This document shows positions 1-6,419 of a stretch of DNA of 15,266 bases, piece by piece. The position numbers were made by a program, and so were the translations under genes. How positions within the stretch are numbered: position 1 is the first letter of the stretch; each line of letters starts with the position of its first letter. The notes under the pieces were generated by a model that was given only the letters and a program-made list of their open reading frames with translations, was not told the origin of the DNA and did no database searches. Source of the stretch: M55B165 sp964423265 (GTDB lineage Bacteria > Actinomycetota > Humimicrobiia > Humimicrobiales > Humimicrobiaceae); contig CAYREF010000044.1 in assembly GCA_964423265.1 (NCBI GenBank), positions 1-15,266 of the forward strand, read 5' to 3'.

Positions 1-119
1 ACAGTTAGGTAGGATACTCTATTAAAGAAGATTGCAAATATAATGATAAGTAATAATATTAATATACTACCAGTAGTTCATTTGGACAATAATAGACAGC
101 TTGTATTAGGAGGAAATAA
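1..119. other. 5' flank of msrA, no gene supported
   Basis: No complete gene is visible. A short open frame ending in TAA near position 25 could be the tail of a gene outside the window, but nothing supports this. The useful signal is a strong ribosome binding site, AGGAGG at 108-113, six bases before the msrA ATG. A possible -35 (TTGCAA, 32-37) has only a poor -10 at a suitable distance, so I call no promoter. Confidence 0.4.
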
Positions 120-659
120 ATGCCAAAAGAGATAGGCTATTTAGGAGGAGGATGCTTCTGGTGCTTAGAAGCTATTTTTATGCAACTAAAAGGGGTAGAG
201 GAAGTACACTCCGGCTACAGCGGCGGGTTTAAGGAAAACCCCACTTACGGGAAAGTGTGCTCAGGAAATACAGGTCATGCTGAAATAATAAAAATAATAT
301 TTGACCCTGAATTTATAAGCTACAGGCAACTGCTTGAAATATTTTTCTCTATCCATAACCCCACTACCCCGAACAGGCAGGGAGATGATGTGGGCAGCCA
401 ATACCGCTCAATTATTTTATTCACATCAGAAAAGCAAAAAAGGATAGCTAAAGATTATATTAATAAATTGGGAGAAAAAAATATATATGCCAATCCTATT
501 GTTACAGAAGTAAAACCTTTTAAAAAATTTTATAAAGCTGAAAATTATCACCAGAATTATTTTGAGAATAATACATCTCAGCCATACTGCCAAGCAATAA
601 TATCTCCGAAAGTGGAGAAACTCAGGAAAAACTTTAAAAATTTATTGAAGTCAGGATAG
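120..659 (+). CDS. msrA: Peptide-methionine (S)-S-oxide reductase MsrA
   Basis: MsrA reduces methionine-S-sulfoxide in oxidised proteins and free methionine, normally with thioredoxin as reductant, in the cytoplasm. Seen: the family signature GGGCFWC at residues 9-15, with catalytic Cys12 and a second Cys15, followed by GVEEVHSGYSGG. The central HNPTTPNRQGDDVGSQYRS block and the AENYHQNYF block are also typical. A late Cys157 in the PYCQ motif is a likely resolving cysteine. The length of 179 aa matches stand-alone MsrA; there is no fused MsrB domain and none nearby. The ATG has AGGAGG six bases upstream. The stop overlaps the end of the convergent acetate-kinase-like gene by 9 bases, so the two transcripts are complementary at their 3' ends. 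Identification is secure; its regulation is not visible. Confidence 0.96.
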   Translation: MPKEIGYLGGGCFWCLEAIFMQLKGVEEVHSGYSGGFKENPTYGKVCSGNTGHAEIIKIIFDPEFISYRQLLEIFFSIHNPTTPNRQGDDVGSQYRSIILFTSEKQKRIAKDYINKLGEKNIYANPIVTEVKPFKKFYKAENYHQNYFENNTSQPYCQAIISPKVEKLRKNFKNLLKSG

Positions 660-1844
660 TAAATTATAGGTTTCTCTTGCAATTATTAACTCTTCATCGA
701 CATTAGCCACAAATACAGCAACTTCTGACGTGCTGGCAGAAATCTGCCCTTCCCCTTGCAGGTGCTTGTTTTTCTGGGGGTCTATATATATTTTAAAATA
801 ATCCAGATCCTTTAGTATCTCCTTCCTGGTTATAGAAGAATTCTCCCCTATTCCGCCACCAAAGACAAGGATGTCTATCCCGTTCATTACTGCCATGTAT
901 GAACCTATATATTTTTTTATCCTATAACAGTATGAATTAAAAGCCCTGATACAGTCCCTGTCTCCAGATAATACCCCTTTCTCAATGTCCTTGTAATCCC
1001 TGAATTTCCCCGAAAGCCCAAGCAAACCTGACCTCTTATTTATGAGATTGTCAATCCCCTGGATATCCAAATGCTCTTTTTTCATGATATAAGGAATAAT
1101 GGCAGGATCTAGGTCCCCTGTCCGGGTAGACATCAATAATCCTTCAGCTGGTGTAAAGCCCATGGAGGTATCTAAAGTCCTGCCCCTATCAAATGCGGTA
1201 ATTGAAGAGCCTCCCCCCAGCATGGCTGCTACTATTTTTAATTCTTTTAGGCTTTTGCCCGTAAGCTCGGAAACCTTTTCCACCATATATTTGTAAGCAA
1301 TCCCATGGAATCCATATTTCCTTATTTTATATTTTTTATAGAGGTTATAGGGAATTCCATACAGATATGCCTTTCCAGGCATATCCTTATGGAATACATT
1401 ATCAAAAACTGCAACATTAGGGGTGCCGCTTCCAAGCAATTCCCGACAAACCTTAATTCCAGTCAAATTCGGGGGATTATGGAGTGGAGCAAGATCCAGG
1501 CATTCCTCGATATAGCCTATTACTTTATCATTAATAATAGCCGAGGCCTTTATCCTATCCCCGATATTAACTACTCTATGACCTACTGCTTTAATATCTT
1601 TAATATCTTTGACAGCACCCTTTTCTGCATCCAATAGCCTTTCAATTACCAGGGTTAAGCCAGCTTTGTGGTTTTCTATTTTTCTGTCTATATTTTCTTC
1701 CAGGCCATTGTAGAAATAATTTAGCACAGACTTAGGCTGCCCTATGTTTTCAACTTTTCCATGAGCAATGACCTTTTCATCAGGCATGCAATACAATTTG
1801 AATTTTATGGAGGTGGAGCCAGAATTTATTACAAATATTCTCAT
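651..1844 (-). CDS. Acetate kinase family protein (divergent)
   Basis: Acetate kinase interconverts acyl phosphate plus ADP with the carboxylate plus ATP. The 397 aa match the family in length and align almost residue for residue with the Methanosarcina enzyme (numbers compared from memory). Kept: Asn7, Arg90 in GHRVV, His122 in APLHNP, Asp148, His180, Arg241 in the TRTGD motif, and Glu384. The hydrophobic acyl pocket (Val92, Leu121, Phe179, Pro232) is also kept. Changed: FHGTSH reads FHGIAY, so the second His (184) is Tyr. HLGNGAS reads MLGGGSS, so His208 is Met and Asn211 is Gly. These are phosphate-loop positions, so catalysis may be altered or the substrate different. The gene starts 16 bases after the aldehyde dehydrogenase stop with a weak AAAGGT site, so it is probably co-transcribed and supplies the substrate-level phosphorylation step. 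No phosphotransacylase is in the window. Butyrate or propionate kinase activity cannot be excluded. Confidence 0.85.
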   Translation of the reverse strand: MRIFVINSGSTSIKFKLYCMPDEKVIAHGKVENIGQPKSVLNYFYNGLEENIDRKIENHKAGLTLVIERLLDAEKGAVKDIKDIKAVGHRVVNIGDRIKASAIINDKVIGYIEECLDLAPLHNPPNLTGIKVCRELLGSGTPNVAVFDNVFHKDMPGKAYLYGIPYNLYKKYKIRKYGFHGIAYKYMVEKVSELTGKSLKELKIVAAMLGGGSSITAFDRGRTLDTSMGFTPAEGLLMSTRTGDLDPAIIPYIMKKEHLDIQGIDNLINKRSGLLGLSGKFRDYKDIEKGVLSGDRDCIRAFNSYCYRIKKYIGSYMAVMNGIDILVFGGGIGENSSITRKEILKDLDYFKIYIDPQKNKHLQGEGQISASTSEVAVFVANVDEELIIARETYNLLS

Positions 1845-1860
1845 ATTTTTAGATTTACCT

Positions 1861-3300
1861 TTAAATTCCCAACTGCTTTATAACTTTTCTAGCTAAATCT
1901 TCGATTTCTTTTTCAGTTATTCCGGTAAAGCTTTGATTTTTATCACCCTGTCCATCTACCGGATCAGTCTCATAGGCAACCCTTTTTAAATTTAACAGAT
2001 TATATGCAGAAATATTGTCAGTGGAAATACCCCCGCCCCAAGTTCCGGTAGACAGTGTCATTGAAGGTGTTAGTGAAGTGGTTAACCCTATGGCACCCTG
2101 TGAAGTAGGAGTATTTACAAGAATCCTGAATACAGGTTTTTTCTGGGCAAACTCATCTATTACTTTCTCATCAATAGCATGTATAGCCATAGTGTGGCCA
2201 AGCCCCCCGAAATTCAATATCTCTATACACCGATTGCAGCCCTCTTCCCAATTGCCCACAGTATAATAAGCTAGTACAGGTGAGAGTATTTCCCTGGATA
2301 ATGGGAATTTAGGTCCAACACCTCCAAGTGGAGCAATTAAAAGTTTGGTATAAGGTGGAAAAGATAAGTTACTTGCATTGCTTATATAGTTAATTGATTT
2401 CCCAACCATGCCAGGATCCATTTTCCCATTTTTTATAAATAATTTTGCTAAAATTTCTATTTCATTCCTAGACAAAAAATAGCATCCCAGATCCTCCATA
2501 ATCCCTCTAAATCTGTTTTCCACCTCGCTGTGGACTATTATAGCCTGCTCAGATGAGCAAATTACCCCGTTATCAAAAGTCTTAGAAGCAATTATATCCC
2601 TGGCTGCTTTTTTCAAGTTTGCAGATTTATCAACATATGCCGGCGTATTTCCTGGCCCCACCCCAATAGCTGGCTTTCCAAAAGAATGGGCTGCTTTAAC
2701 CATTGAGAGCCCTCCTGTTGCCAGAATTATTGAAATATTGGGAGAAGACATTAACTCCTGGGTCCCCTCTAAAGTTACCACATCCATACAGGATACCAGG
2801 CCTGGCGGAGCACCCGCAGACTCTGCCGCTATGCTCATAATATCTGCTGCCCTTTTTGAACACTCCGCGGCATTAGGGTGCGGAGCAAAAACAATAGCAT
2901 TTCTTGACTTGACTGAAACCAGGGCTTTAAACATTACAGTAGAGGTTGGGTTTGTGGTAGGGGTAACCGCAGCAATTACTCCCATGGGATGGGCAATAGT
3001 TATAATCTTCTTTTTTTCATCTTTATCTATTACTCCAACAGTTTTTAAATCTTTTATTGATTCATAAACATTTTTCGTGGAAAATAAATTTTTGGCAACT
3101 TTATGCTCGACTCTTCCATAAGCAGTTTCTCTTACTGCCAATTCAGCCAGTTCCCTTGAGGCACTTATGCCAGCATCTACCATTGACTTTATAATAGCGT
3201 CGACTTTTTCCTGGGGAAAGTTTGAAAAGGTTTTATATGCATGCAGGGCTTTTTCTGAAAGCTCTCTTGCCTGTTGTATAGATTCTAAATCTTTATCCAA
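1861..3300 (-). CDS. CoA-acylating aldehyde dehydrogenase with C-terminal targeting-like tail
   Basis: This enzyme should oxidise an aldehyde to acyl-CoA with NAD(P)+ and CoA, or run in reverse. The 479 aa resemble the aldehyde dehydrogenase half of AdhE and the microcompartment enzymes PduP/EutE. Seen: TPTTNPTSTV at 113-122, GVGPGNTPAYVD at 213-224, and the catalytic Cys248 in FDNGVICSSEQ. The catalytic domain ends near residue 446 (LKRVAYETDP). A polar Gly/Asp/Gln/Ser linker of about 15 residues follows, then an amphipathic helix at 461-479 (TEKEIEDLARKVIKQLGI). This layout is that of a C-terminal encapsulation peptide, although no shell genes are in the window. The start is TTG at 3300; an in-frame TAA lies just upstream and the AdhE-like N-terminus begins here, but no good Shine-Dalgarno is visible. 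Acetaldehyde, propionaldehyde or sulfoacetaldehyde are all possible substrates. It is paired with the kinase-like gene downstream. Confidence 0.9.
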   Translation of the reverse strand: MDKDLESIQQARELSEKALHAYKTFSNFPQEKVDAIIKSMVDAGISASRELAELAVRETAYGRVEHKVAKNLFSTKNVYESIKDLKTVGVIDKDEKKKIITIAHPMGVIAAVTPTTNPTSTVMFKALVSVKSRNAIVFAPHPNAAECSKRAADIMSIAAESAGAPPGLVSCMDVVTLEGTQELMSSPNISIILATGGLSMVKAAHSFGKPAIGVGPGNTPAYVDKSANLKKAARDIIASKTFDNGVICSSEQAIIVHSEVENRFRGIMEDLGCYFLSRNEIEILAKLFIKNGKMDPGMVGKSINYISNASNLSFPPYTKLLIAPLGGVGPKFPLSREILSPVLAYYTVGNWEEGCNRCIEILNFGGLGHTMAIHAIDEKVIDEFAQKKPVFRILVNTPTSQGAIGLTTSLTPSMTLSTGTWGGGISTDNISAYNLLNLKRVAYETDPVDGQGDKNQSFTGITEKEIEDLARKVIKQLGI

Positions 3301-3332
3301 TGTATTTTAGATGGCCATTTATAATTGGAATA

Positions 3333-3361
3333 ACTATAGCAATCTATGATAACTCCTGCAA
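3333..3361 (-). promoter_or_regulatory. Predicted sigma70-type promoter for aldehyde dehydrogenase-kinase pair
   Basis: Read on the minus strand, TTGCAG (3361-3356) is followed after exactly 17 bases by TATAGT (3338-3333). Transcription would start near 3326, giving a leader of about 25 bases before the TTG start codon. It lies in the 67-base gap after tusA, so the dehydrogenase and kinase can be transcribed independently of the upstream sulfur operon. No convincing terminator is seen in the gap, so read-through is also possible. Confidence 0.5.
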
Positions 3362-3367
3362 CTAAAA

Positions 3368-3613
3368 TCAGGATTTTTCAATATAAAATACCATCTTATC
3401 TGAACCCTTTTTAATTTTTAGTAAATTATTGCCTGTTGATTTAGCCCAGCTTTTTATATCAGCTTCAGCTCCAGGGTCATCAGCCTCCATCTTCAGGACC
3501 TGCCCTTTTTTCATGCTGTCTACTTTTTTCCTAGTCTCATAAATGGGAACAGGACAGTAAAGCCCGGTACAATCCAGATATTGGTCAATTTTGGGATCTT
3601 TTTCTCTTTCCAT
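3368..3613 (-). CDS. tusA: TusA-family sulfur carrier protein
   Basis: TusA-family proteins carry sulfur as a persulfide on a conserved cysteine and pass it between desulfurases, rhodaneses, DsrE-type proteins and acceptors in the cytoplasm. The 81 aa contain the diagnostic CPxP motif (DCTGLYCPVP, residues 14-23), with Cys20 as the likely carrier and an extra Cys15. The rest fits the two-layer TusA fold, including the MKKGQVLKMEADDPGAEADIKSW stretch that ends in a conserved Asp-Pro and acidic helix. It is the last gene of the operon, 17 bases after the zinc-ribbon gene, with a weak AGGA close to its ATG. Together with DsrE2 upstream it implies a persulfide relay feeding the IscU scaffold; that partnership is inference from context. 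Confidence 0.9.
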   Translation of the reverse strand: MEREKDPKIDQYLDCTGLYCPVPIYETRKKVDSMKKGQVLKMEADDPGAEADIKSWAKSTGNNLLKIKKGSDKMVFYIEKS

Positions 3614-3630
3614 TTCCTATATTTATTTGT

Positions 3631-3813
3631 TTATAATTTTTTGCCGCATTTTGGGCAGATATCAATATTACTCGATACAGGATAACCGCAATTATTACAA
3701 TAGTATATTTTTATTTTGCAATAAGAACAATAATCATTGTCCTGGGATTTCAACTCAGCATCACAATACGGACACTTGCAAGCAGTTCTATTTTTTTCTA
3801 CATTTTTTTCCAT
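3631..3813 (-). CDS. Small zinc-ribbon protein with four CxxC pairs
   Basis: This 60-residue protein has four CxxC pairs at residues 14-17, 29-32, 39-42 and 53-56. They form two successive zinc ribbons, probably each binding one Zn through four cysteines. The N-terminal 13 residues are polar and there is no membrane segment or signal. No specific family is recognised beyond a generic double zinc ribbon. Its ATG follows the iscU stop by one base, so it belongs to the Fe-S/sulfur operon and is likely translationally coupled. An adaptor, metal or persulfide handling role beside IscU and TusA is plausible but is inference from position only. Alternatively the cysteines could hold an Fe-S cluster. 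Confidence 0.72.
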   Translation of the reverse strand: MEKNVEKNRTACKCPYCDAELKSQDNDYCSYCKIKIYYCNNCGYPVSSNIDICPKCGKKL

Positions 3814-3814
3814 G

Positions 3815-4192
3815 TTATTTTACCTTTTCTTTCGATAAATAATTATTTATAGCCTTGTGCAAGGCATCAGCCCCCAAATTTGAGCAATGCTGCTTATTTT
3901 TTGGAAGGCCTCCTAATTCTTCGGCCACATTTTTATTGGTTATCTTCATGGCTTCATCTAAAGATTTACCTATAGCCATCTCACTAACCATGCTGGATAC
4001 TGCAATTGCTGCCCCACAACCGAAGGTCTTAAACTTTACATCCTCTAGCTTGTTATCCTTAACTTTGATATAAAAGGTCATCATATCCCCGCAAACCGGA
4101 TTTCCTACTTCACCTACTCCATCAGCATCCTTTATCTCACCTATATTGCGGGGATTCATAAAATGATCCATAACTTTTTCACTGTAATCCAT
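3815..4192 (-). CDS. iscU: IscU/NifU-type Fe-S cluster scaffold
   Basis: IscU/NifU N-domain proteins build a [2Fe-2S] or [4Fe-4S] cluster on three cysteines and hand it to target proteins. The 125 aa show all three ligands: Cys34 in NPVCGD with the neighbouring Asp36, Cys59 in FGCGAAIAVSS, and Cys103 in KQHCSNL. The opening SEKVMDHFMNPRNIG is also typical. The LPPVK chaperone-binding motif of E. coli IscU reads LPKNK here, and no HscA/HscB genes are present, so this is the chaperone-independent NifU-like type. The NifU C-terminal domains are absent. The ATG is two bases after the stop of the NifS-like gene with GAGG eight bases upstream. The unusual feature is its partner, the adjacent desulfurase homologue that lacks the PLP lysine. 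Confidence 0.95.
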   Translation of the reverse strand: MDYSEKVMDHFMNPRNIGEIKDADGVGEVGNPVCGDMMTFYIKVKDNKLEDVKFKTFGCGAAIAVSSMVSEMAIGKSLDEAMKITNKNVAEELGGLPKNKQHCSNLGADALHKAINNYLSKEKVK

Positions 4193-4194
4193 AA

Positions 4195-5379
4195 TTAAAC
4201 CTCTTTTTTACTTTTATTGTATAATGGTGACATATCCCTTAATTTAGAGACGATTGGTGGTAGAACTTCTAACAGCCTGCCAATTTCACCCTTAGTGTTA
4301 TATTTTCCGATAGAAAATAGTATAGAACTTTGGGCAGTAGCTGAATCCAGGCCAATCGCTTTGAGCACATGTGAACTTTTTAAAGCTTGCGATGCGCATG
4401 AAGAGCCCGTGGCTACTGCAATCTTTTCATAATTTAACCTCAACACTATAGATTCCCCTTCTATATATTCAAAACTAATGTGGGCATTTCCTGGCAACCT
4501 GTTTTTCCTGTCCCCATTTAATTTAATATATTCTATTTTACCCAACAATCCATCAATTAACATATCTCTAAGCTTTATAGCCTTTTTCATATTTTCATCA
4601 ATTTCTCTTCTGGCTATTTCGGCTGCTTTCCCAAAACCCACTATACCAGGGACATTTTCTGTTCCTGCCCTTCTTCCCCTTTCCTGAACTCCACCAATTA
4701 AAAAAGGCTTCAGCTTTCTGCCTTTTTTAACATATAATGCCGCAGCACCTTTAGGCCCATACATCTGCTGGGAAGAAAAACTATAGGCATCAACTCCTAG
4801 CTCAGTTACATCCACCGGAATAATTCCAGCAGTGGCAACGCCATCGCTGTGGAATATAATATCATTTTTTTTAGCAATTTTTGAAATGTCTGCTAAATTC
4901 TGTATAGTGCCAATTTCATTATTTGCGTGCATTACTGATATTAATATGGTATCTTCCCTTATTTCTTCCTCTATATCCATAGGATCTACAAAGCCATTTT
5001 CATCTACTTTTACATAACTTACTTCCCACTCATTTTTCTGTAAATCTTTTAATTTGTTTAGGATAGAATAATGCTCTATTTCCGTAGTTATAATATGGTT
5101 TCCCTTTTTCTTGACAGGTTCAGTTAAACCTTCCAAGGCAAAATTATTTGATTCAGTTCCACAAGAGGTAAAATAAATTTCTCCAGGGTCCGCCCCTATA
5201 AGCGAAGCAGCTTTTTCTCTTGCAGTCTCTATTGCCTTGCTTGCACGGGTCCCAAGCTCATATAATGCCTGAGGATTACCGTATTCCTCTTTTAGGTAGG
5301 GAAGCATTTCTTCCAATACTCTTTCATCTACTCTGGTGGTTGAAACATTGTCAAGAAATATATACTTTTTATTTTCCAT
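4195..5379 (-). CDS. NifS/IscS-like protein lacking the PLP lysine
   Basis: Group I cysteine desulfurases use PLP to take sulfur from cysteine and hold it as a persulfide on a loop cysteine. The fold is well kept: FLDNVSTTRVD at the start, TSCGTESNN, His103 in TEIEHYSI, HANNEIGT, Asp179 in HSDG, QERGRRAGTENVPG, and Cys328 in TGSSCASQ. However, the SGHK-IYGPKG motif reads SSQQ-MYGPKG. The PLP lysine is Gln205 (codon 4765-4767) and its preceding His is Gln204. The Gln that contacts PLP (VDAAQ) is Ala, and the Arg of SIRFS is Leu354. Classical chemistry is therefore unlikely, while persulfide transfer through Cys328 remains possible. From memory, the Archaeoglobus fulgidus IscS also lacks this lysine, so there is precedent. 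I chose ATG 5379 because the family N-terminus begins there and Cys328 then matches E. coli numbering; ATG 5391 or TTG 5400 are alternatives. Confidence 0.9.
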   Translation of the reverse strand: MENKKYIFLDNVSTTRVDERVLEEMLPYLKEEYGNPQALYELGTRASKAIETAREKAASLIGADPGEIYFTSCGTESNNFALEGLTEPVKKKGNHIITTEIEHYSILNKLKDLQKNEWEVSYVKVDENGFVDPMDIEEEIREDTILISVMHANNEIGTIQNLADISKIAKKNDIIFHSDGVATAGIIPVDVTELGVDAYSFSSQQMYGPKGAAALYVKKGRKLKPFLIGGVQERGRRAGTENVPGIVGFGKAAEIARREIDENMKKAIKLRDMLIDGLLGKIEYIKLNGDRKNRLPGNAHISFEYIEGESIVLRLNYEKIAVATGSSCASQALKSSHVLKAIGLDSATAQSSILFSIGKYNTKGEIGRLLEVLPPIVSKLRDMSPLYNKSKKEV

Positions 5380-5404
5380 CTTACCCGCCATTCTATCCAA
5401 AATT

Positions 5405-5884
5405 TTATATAAATAAGCTTACATCAGATTCCTGGGCCTGGTCAATAAAGAAAGCTACGCCAACACATGAATCGACCTCATCAATAAGGACTGCTTTTGG
5501 AATTTCCATAACGCTCATACTCATCTGACACCCATACAGCTTTACCCCCATCTCTAATGCCATTTTTCTTAATTCTTCTAAACTTGGAACCTTTTTTGCC
5601 TGCATCATCTTTTTAAACATCCACCTTCCCATGCCCCCAAAACTAAATTTGGAAGGAGCGGCACTGCTTAAGCCACCACCATAGAATAAACCTAATAACT
5701 TGCCAAAAAAGCTTTTACCAGTTTTCTTATTTTTCCTGATAGCCCTCAACCCCCAAAATGTAAAAAACATGGTTACATCCATTCCGGAAGCTGCTGCCCC
5801 TGTGGCTATGGTAAAAGCAGCTACTAATTTATCCATATCACCGCTAAATACAACCATAGATACTTTTTTCTTTTTATCTGCCAT
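5405..5884 (-). CDS. DsrE2/DsrE3-like (DsrE/F family) sulfurtransferase
   Basis: DsrE/DsrF-family proteins carry persulfide sulfur and commonly exchange it with TusA. The 159 aa show the DsrE2-type pattern: a KVSMVVFSGDMDKLVAAF opening strand and helix, a VTMFFTFWGLRAI segment, a basic Gly-rich middle (residues 50-95), and then YGCQMSMSVM with the probable active Cys119. A second Cys140 lies near the C-terminus. The Phe-rich stretch at 40-45 is hydrophobic but too short for a secure membrane helix, so a cytoplasmic location is most likely. Its ATG directly abuts the Rrf2 stop (TAA-ATG), which indicates tight co-expression. In this operon it is a candidate sulfur donor or shuttle for the NifS-like/IscU pair through TusA. 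The family assignment is firm; the partner relationships are inferred. Confidence 0.88.
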   Translation of the reverse strand: MADKKKKVSMVVFSGDMDKLVAAFTIATGAAASGMDVTMFFTFWGLRAIRKNKKTGKSFFGKLLGLFYGGGLSSAAPSKFSFGGMGRWMFKKMMQAKKVPSLEELRKMALEMGVKLYGCQMSMSVMEIPKAVLIDEVDSCVGVAFFIDQAQESDVSLFI

Positions 5885-6337
5885 TTAAACTTTGCCCTTT
5901 TCTTTAATGAATTTATCAATATCTTTGCCTGACTTGCAAAATTCAGCTAAATCACTCAAGGTAATTGAATCTAGAAACTGGTAACATCTGTTTGATAATT
6001 CCTTCCATATTTTCCTGGTAATGCAGTCATCAGATTTTTCACAAACACTTTCATGGCTTACGCATTCGACTAAGTCTAATGACCCTTCAACCGAGGTTAC
6101 TATTTTGCTTATTTTAATTTCTGAGGGAGGTTTAGCCAAAAAATAGCCCCCATGTGCCCCCCGGGTAGAGCCAATAAGGCCTGCCGCTTTCAGGGGAATA
6201 ATAAGCTGACCCAGATATTTTAACGATACATCCTGGTTCTGGCTGATATCCTTTAAAAGAACTGGGCCGTTATTGTAGTTTAGGGCTAGCTCCAGCATCA
6301 GTCTTGTCCCATATCTTGACCTTGTTGATAATTTCAT
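5885..6337 (-). CDS. Rrf2/IscR-family transcriptional regulator
   Basis: Rrf2 proteins are winged-helix dimers that sense Fe-S clusters, redox state or sulfur metabolites and usually repress sulfur or Fe-S genes. The 150 aa begin with the classic MKLSTRSRYG opening and contain the helix-turn-helix (residues 26-50) and the TRGAHGGYFLAKPP wing (58-71). Three cysteines, Cys92, Cys99 and Cys105, match the IscR cluster-ligand region with spacing C-x6-C-x5-C; IscR itself has x5-x5. The position of the IscR fourth ligand His reads Arg108. This suggests an Fe-S-binding or thiol sensor, not proven. It is first in the operon, with GGAGA nine bases before its ATG. A palindrome sits at its predicted transcription start, so autoregulation is likely. 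CymR-like control of sulfur genes is the main alternative to an IscR-like role. Confidence 0.92.
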   Translation of the reverse strand: MKLSTRSRYGTRLMLELALNYNNGPVLLKDISQNQDVSLKYLGQLIIPLKAAGLIGSTRGAHGGYFLAKPPSEIKISKIVTSVEGSLDLVECVSHESVCEKSDDCITRKIWKELSNRCYQFLDSITLSDLAEFCKSGKDIDKFIKEKGKV

Positions 6338-6367
6338 ATATTAATTCTCCAATTTTCTACTAATGCT

Positions 6368-6380
6368 ATAGTATTACTAT
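6368..6380. promoter_or_regulatory. 13-bp palindromic operator upstream of Rrf2 gene
   Basis: ATAGTA-T-TACTAT is a perfect inverted repeat of 6 bp around one base. It begins five bases downstream of the predicted -10 of the Rrf2 gene, so it covers the expected transcription start, where a bound repressor would block initiation. The 14-base string CTATAGTATTACTA (6366-6379) recurs exactly at 8735-8748. The site is a candidate Rrf2 autoregulatory operator; which protein binds it is inferred. Confidence 0.55.
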
Positions 6381-6385
6381 TAATA

Positions 6386-6414
6386 ATTTTATTATAATCC
6401 ATATAATAATTCAA
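6386..6414 (-). promoter_or_regulatory. Predicted promoter of the Rrf2-led sulfur operon
   Basis: On the minus strand, TTGAAT (6414-6409) and TAAAAT (6391-6386) are separated by 17 bases. The -35 box lies six bases after the copA stop codon. The expected start of transcription falls inside the palindrome at 6368-6380, which supports a repressed, independently transcribed operon rather than simple read-through from copA. Confidence 0.5.
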
Positions 6415-6419
6415 TACTC

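Noticed and set aside
651..3300. A complete microcompartment locus
   Set aside because: Only the dehydrogenase tail hints at it; no shell protein, signature enzyme or phosphotransacylase is present in the window.
3350..3375. Small hairpin TCCTG...CAGGA followed by TTTTT as a terminator
   Set aside because: The T run follows the stem on the plus strand, where no gene ends; in the minus-strand direction of tusA there is no T tract after the stem, and the stem is only 5 bp.
4195..5400. The NifS-like gene as a pseudogene
   Set aside because: The frame is full length, the cysteine loop and fold motifs are kept, and the operon spacing is tight; the loss is confined to PLP and substrate residues.
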